Shown here piece by piece: positions 62,318 to 64,000 of a DNA stretch of 64,000 nucleotides. The stretch lies in assembly GCA_963921425.1 (NCBI GenBank), contig OY992838.1, positions 1,054,001 to 1,118,000 on the forward strand, in the 5' to 3' direction. The position numbers and the translations under genes are program-made. The notes beneath the pieces are model-generated. The model was not told the origin of the DNA. It made no database searches and was given only the letters and a program-made list of their open reading frames with translations. Numbering within the stretch: position 1 is the stretch's first letter; every line of letters begins with the position of its first letter. This DNA comes from Dryas octopetala. Taxonomy: Eukaryota; Streptophyta; Magnoliopsida; Rosales; Rosaceae.

Positions 62318-63950
62318 ATGTCTGAGACTGACTCGAGTGGTCGGCTCGGCTCTGGAGAAGCCTTTCAAGGAGATAGTGAGGCCGAGATGAGCCGAAGCCC
62401 ATCTGCGAATGAGGCCGAGCCGAGCCGAAGCCCACCTGCGGGTGAGGCGAGTTGGGACGGCTTGTCCGAAGAGTTAGACGAGGCCGGCTCGGCACTGAAT
62501 CGCAATCCGGGTGGAGAGCGCCGAGCCCGAGGGGATCAGGAAAACCCTGAGATATTGAGTTCCGACTGGGAACAAGGCACGGCCGAAGGAGGTGATGAAG
62601 AGCCTCTCGACGTCGAGCCGATCGCCACTATCCCGAGCAGACTCACTTCAGGCTCGGATGAAAGGGATAGGGGTCATGAGGCGTCGACCTCGGCTCAGGG
62701 GGTGACGGGAAGTCCGGTCGACCCGGACTTCTATGAGGAACTGGCATGGAAGGCCGATCAGATCCCCAACGAGATGACCGAGTACCATCTCAGGGACTTG
62801 AGGAATAGGTACTCAGTCCCCGACTCTGTGCTGATGAGATTACCGACCGAGGGGGAGAAGCCGAGCCGACCCCCGATAGGATGGGTGACCATGTACCCGG
62901 AGATGTTTGAGAATGGGGTTCGGCTTCCCCTGCACACCTTCTTGCAGGACTGGCTCGCGACGATCGGCGCGGCGCCGCACCAGCTGAACCCGAACGTATA
63001 CAGGATCATCCTGTCCATGCACATCTTGTGGCACAAAGTGCACAAGTGTGTGCCACACAAGGATATCCTGTTCTGCAATTACGCGCTGAGGTCGAAGCAG
63101 AGCGAGCTCGGATTCTACAACCTCCAGGCGTACTCGGGGCCACTTTTCGGTGGGAATCCCTCCTCCCAGAAGACATGGAAGAAAAGATACTTCTTTGTTT
63201 CTGGGGATTGGGAGTTCGCCGATCCGAACAGAACCACCTCGGCTCGGGTCCCCAGAGCTTTTAGAATTCCAGGTGGGTACTGGGAATTTGGGGCCGATCC
63301 GAGGACAATTCGTTTACGTCTTGTTAATAATTGCATTTTTTCTTTGTCTAACTCTTTTTGGCTTCGTCTTTGCAGTTAGCTGGGGCAAGTTCAAGCTCCG
63401 AGGCGAGCTTAAGGATCAGATCGCCACGATCAGGGACTCACCAGCAGAGTATTTGTCAACCAAGTTTCTGCTCGGGGAGACTCAGATCCGATCGAGCGGG
63501 ATCTCCTGGTTTGTGCCCAGGTGGAATCCACGAGCCGAGAGGGGAATGGCGCCCACCGAACTGGAGACTCGCCTTAGGAGGAGGGCGGCTCGGAGCGTCC
63601 AGAAGAAAGCAGCGGGGCGGCCCCCTGCCGAGCCGGTCCAGGCTCCTGCCCCAGCGGCAGCCCAGCCTAGATCTCCTGCGCCGAGACCGGTTCGGCAAGC
63701 AGAGAAGAGGAAGGCTCCCCAGGCTGAGGCCCCGGTGGAGAAGAGGGCTCGGGCCGAGCCCGGCGGTTCTGGTGCCGGAGCATCTGGTTCGGCGCCCCTG
63801 AAGGCGGTGGAGGTAGACCCCGGCCTCGAGCCGTTCGTCATGGGCCTCAAGCGCGTGATGACCGCGAGGGTGCAGGAGGGGCTGTGGGCCGATCATGGCG
63901 AGCCGGGCTTCAGCCACCAGGCTCTGATCGCATCCCGCCAGGCCATGTTG
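62318..63950 (+). CDS. Transposon protein with PF04195-like domain, partial at right edge
   Basis: The reading frame from ATG 62318 is acidic and Ser/Glu-rich for about 125 residues. It then shows PPIGWVTMYPEMFENGVRLP, HTFLQDWLATIGAAPHQLNP and VYRIILSMHILWHKVHKCVP, the pattern of the plant 'putative gypsy-type transposon' domain, followed by KRYFFVSGDWEF. An intron of about 100 bases (donor at 63273, acceptor before 63376) is of the kind seen in this family. A second coding exon continues to a donor at 63951, with a Pro/Ala/Arg-rich linker and a helical ending. The GTG at 62309 is not used as a start. A fossil or mobile-element protein, not a host gene; its function in the element is not established. 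Confidence 0.6.
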
Positions 63951-64000
63951 GTAAGTCTCTTTTACTTCGGATTTCGTCTATTCGCTCGGTTCGGACTAAT

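Larger units (their letters stand above)
60621..64000 (+). mobile_element. Transposon with a 'putative gypsy-type transposon' (PF04195-like) coding region, partial
   Basis: From about 61250 on, composition becomes GC-richer and full of ccgagc/gagccg hexamers, unlike the host genes. A TATA-like box (tataaaag, about 61983) precedes a CT-rich leader and a coding region at 62318. The left limit is uncertain: I place it near 60621 because the change from AT-rich spacer begins there, but 60621-61020 may belong to another element since it looks more transcript-like on the - strand. No terminal repeat can be paired because the right end is outside the window. Looks whole as far as it can be seen. Class (gypsy-related versus another plant transposon) is open. 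Confidence 0.5.

Overview
This window is nuclear DNA of a flowering plant, very probably a eudicot and perhaps a rosid. Genes are split by short GT-AG introns, intergenic DNA is AT-rich, and every recognisable product belongs to a plant family. I see no rRNA, tRNA, miRNA precursor or CRISPR array that I can support. Species-level assignment is not possible from the sequence alone.

Left part (1-10.9 kb). The 3' ten exons of a DUF726 (TMCO4-like) lipase-fold gene run in from the left edge on the + strand. They are followed by a secreted glycine-rich, cysteine-tailed protein gene. Between that gene and a single-exon F-box gene on the - strand lies a rearranged patch. It holds an inverted, intron-containing copy of the middle of the DUF726 gene, a ~180-bp direct repeat on each side of that copy, and a truncated direct copy of the glycine-rich gene.

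Transposon belt (11-16 kb). A 744-bp element with long inverted ends and a perfect 9-bp target duplication (Mutator type) is followed by a dispersed ~0.7-kb repeat whose sister lies 42 kb away. Next is a 2.8-kb Mutator-like element carrying an intact ribosomal-L18-like reading frame. It is itself invaded by a 1.5-kb inverted-repeat element that appears to carry the 3' exon and trailer of another host gene.

Gene-rich middle (16-44.8 kb). In order: an SH3P2-like BAR/SH3 trafficking protein (+), a two-B-box transcription factor of the BBX20/21 group (-), an intergenic zone with a 1.6-kb Mutator-like element, an FHA protein of the microspherule-protein-1 type (-), a B-class MADS-box gene of the TM6 lineage (-), and the vacuolar H+-ATPase subunit a (-).

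Right part (45-64 kb). A long gene-poor interval precedes an SHI/STY/LRP1-type RING-like zinc-finger gene (-). Then come the second copy of the dispersed repeat, an RD19-type papain protease (-), and at the right edge a GC-richer transposon with a coding region resembling the plant 'putative gypsy-type transposon' domain; it continues beyond the window.

The set BBX20 / VHA-a / SRS / RD19 is linked in Arabidopsis as I recall it (chromosomes 2 and 4), so the middle and right genes look like an ancestral block into which TM6, the FHA gene and transposons are interspersed. The genes are not an operon; they act separately in membrane traffic, light signalling, chromatin, flower development, vacuolar acidification, auxin-related organ patterning and proteolysis.
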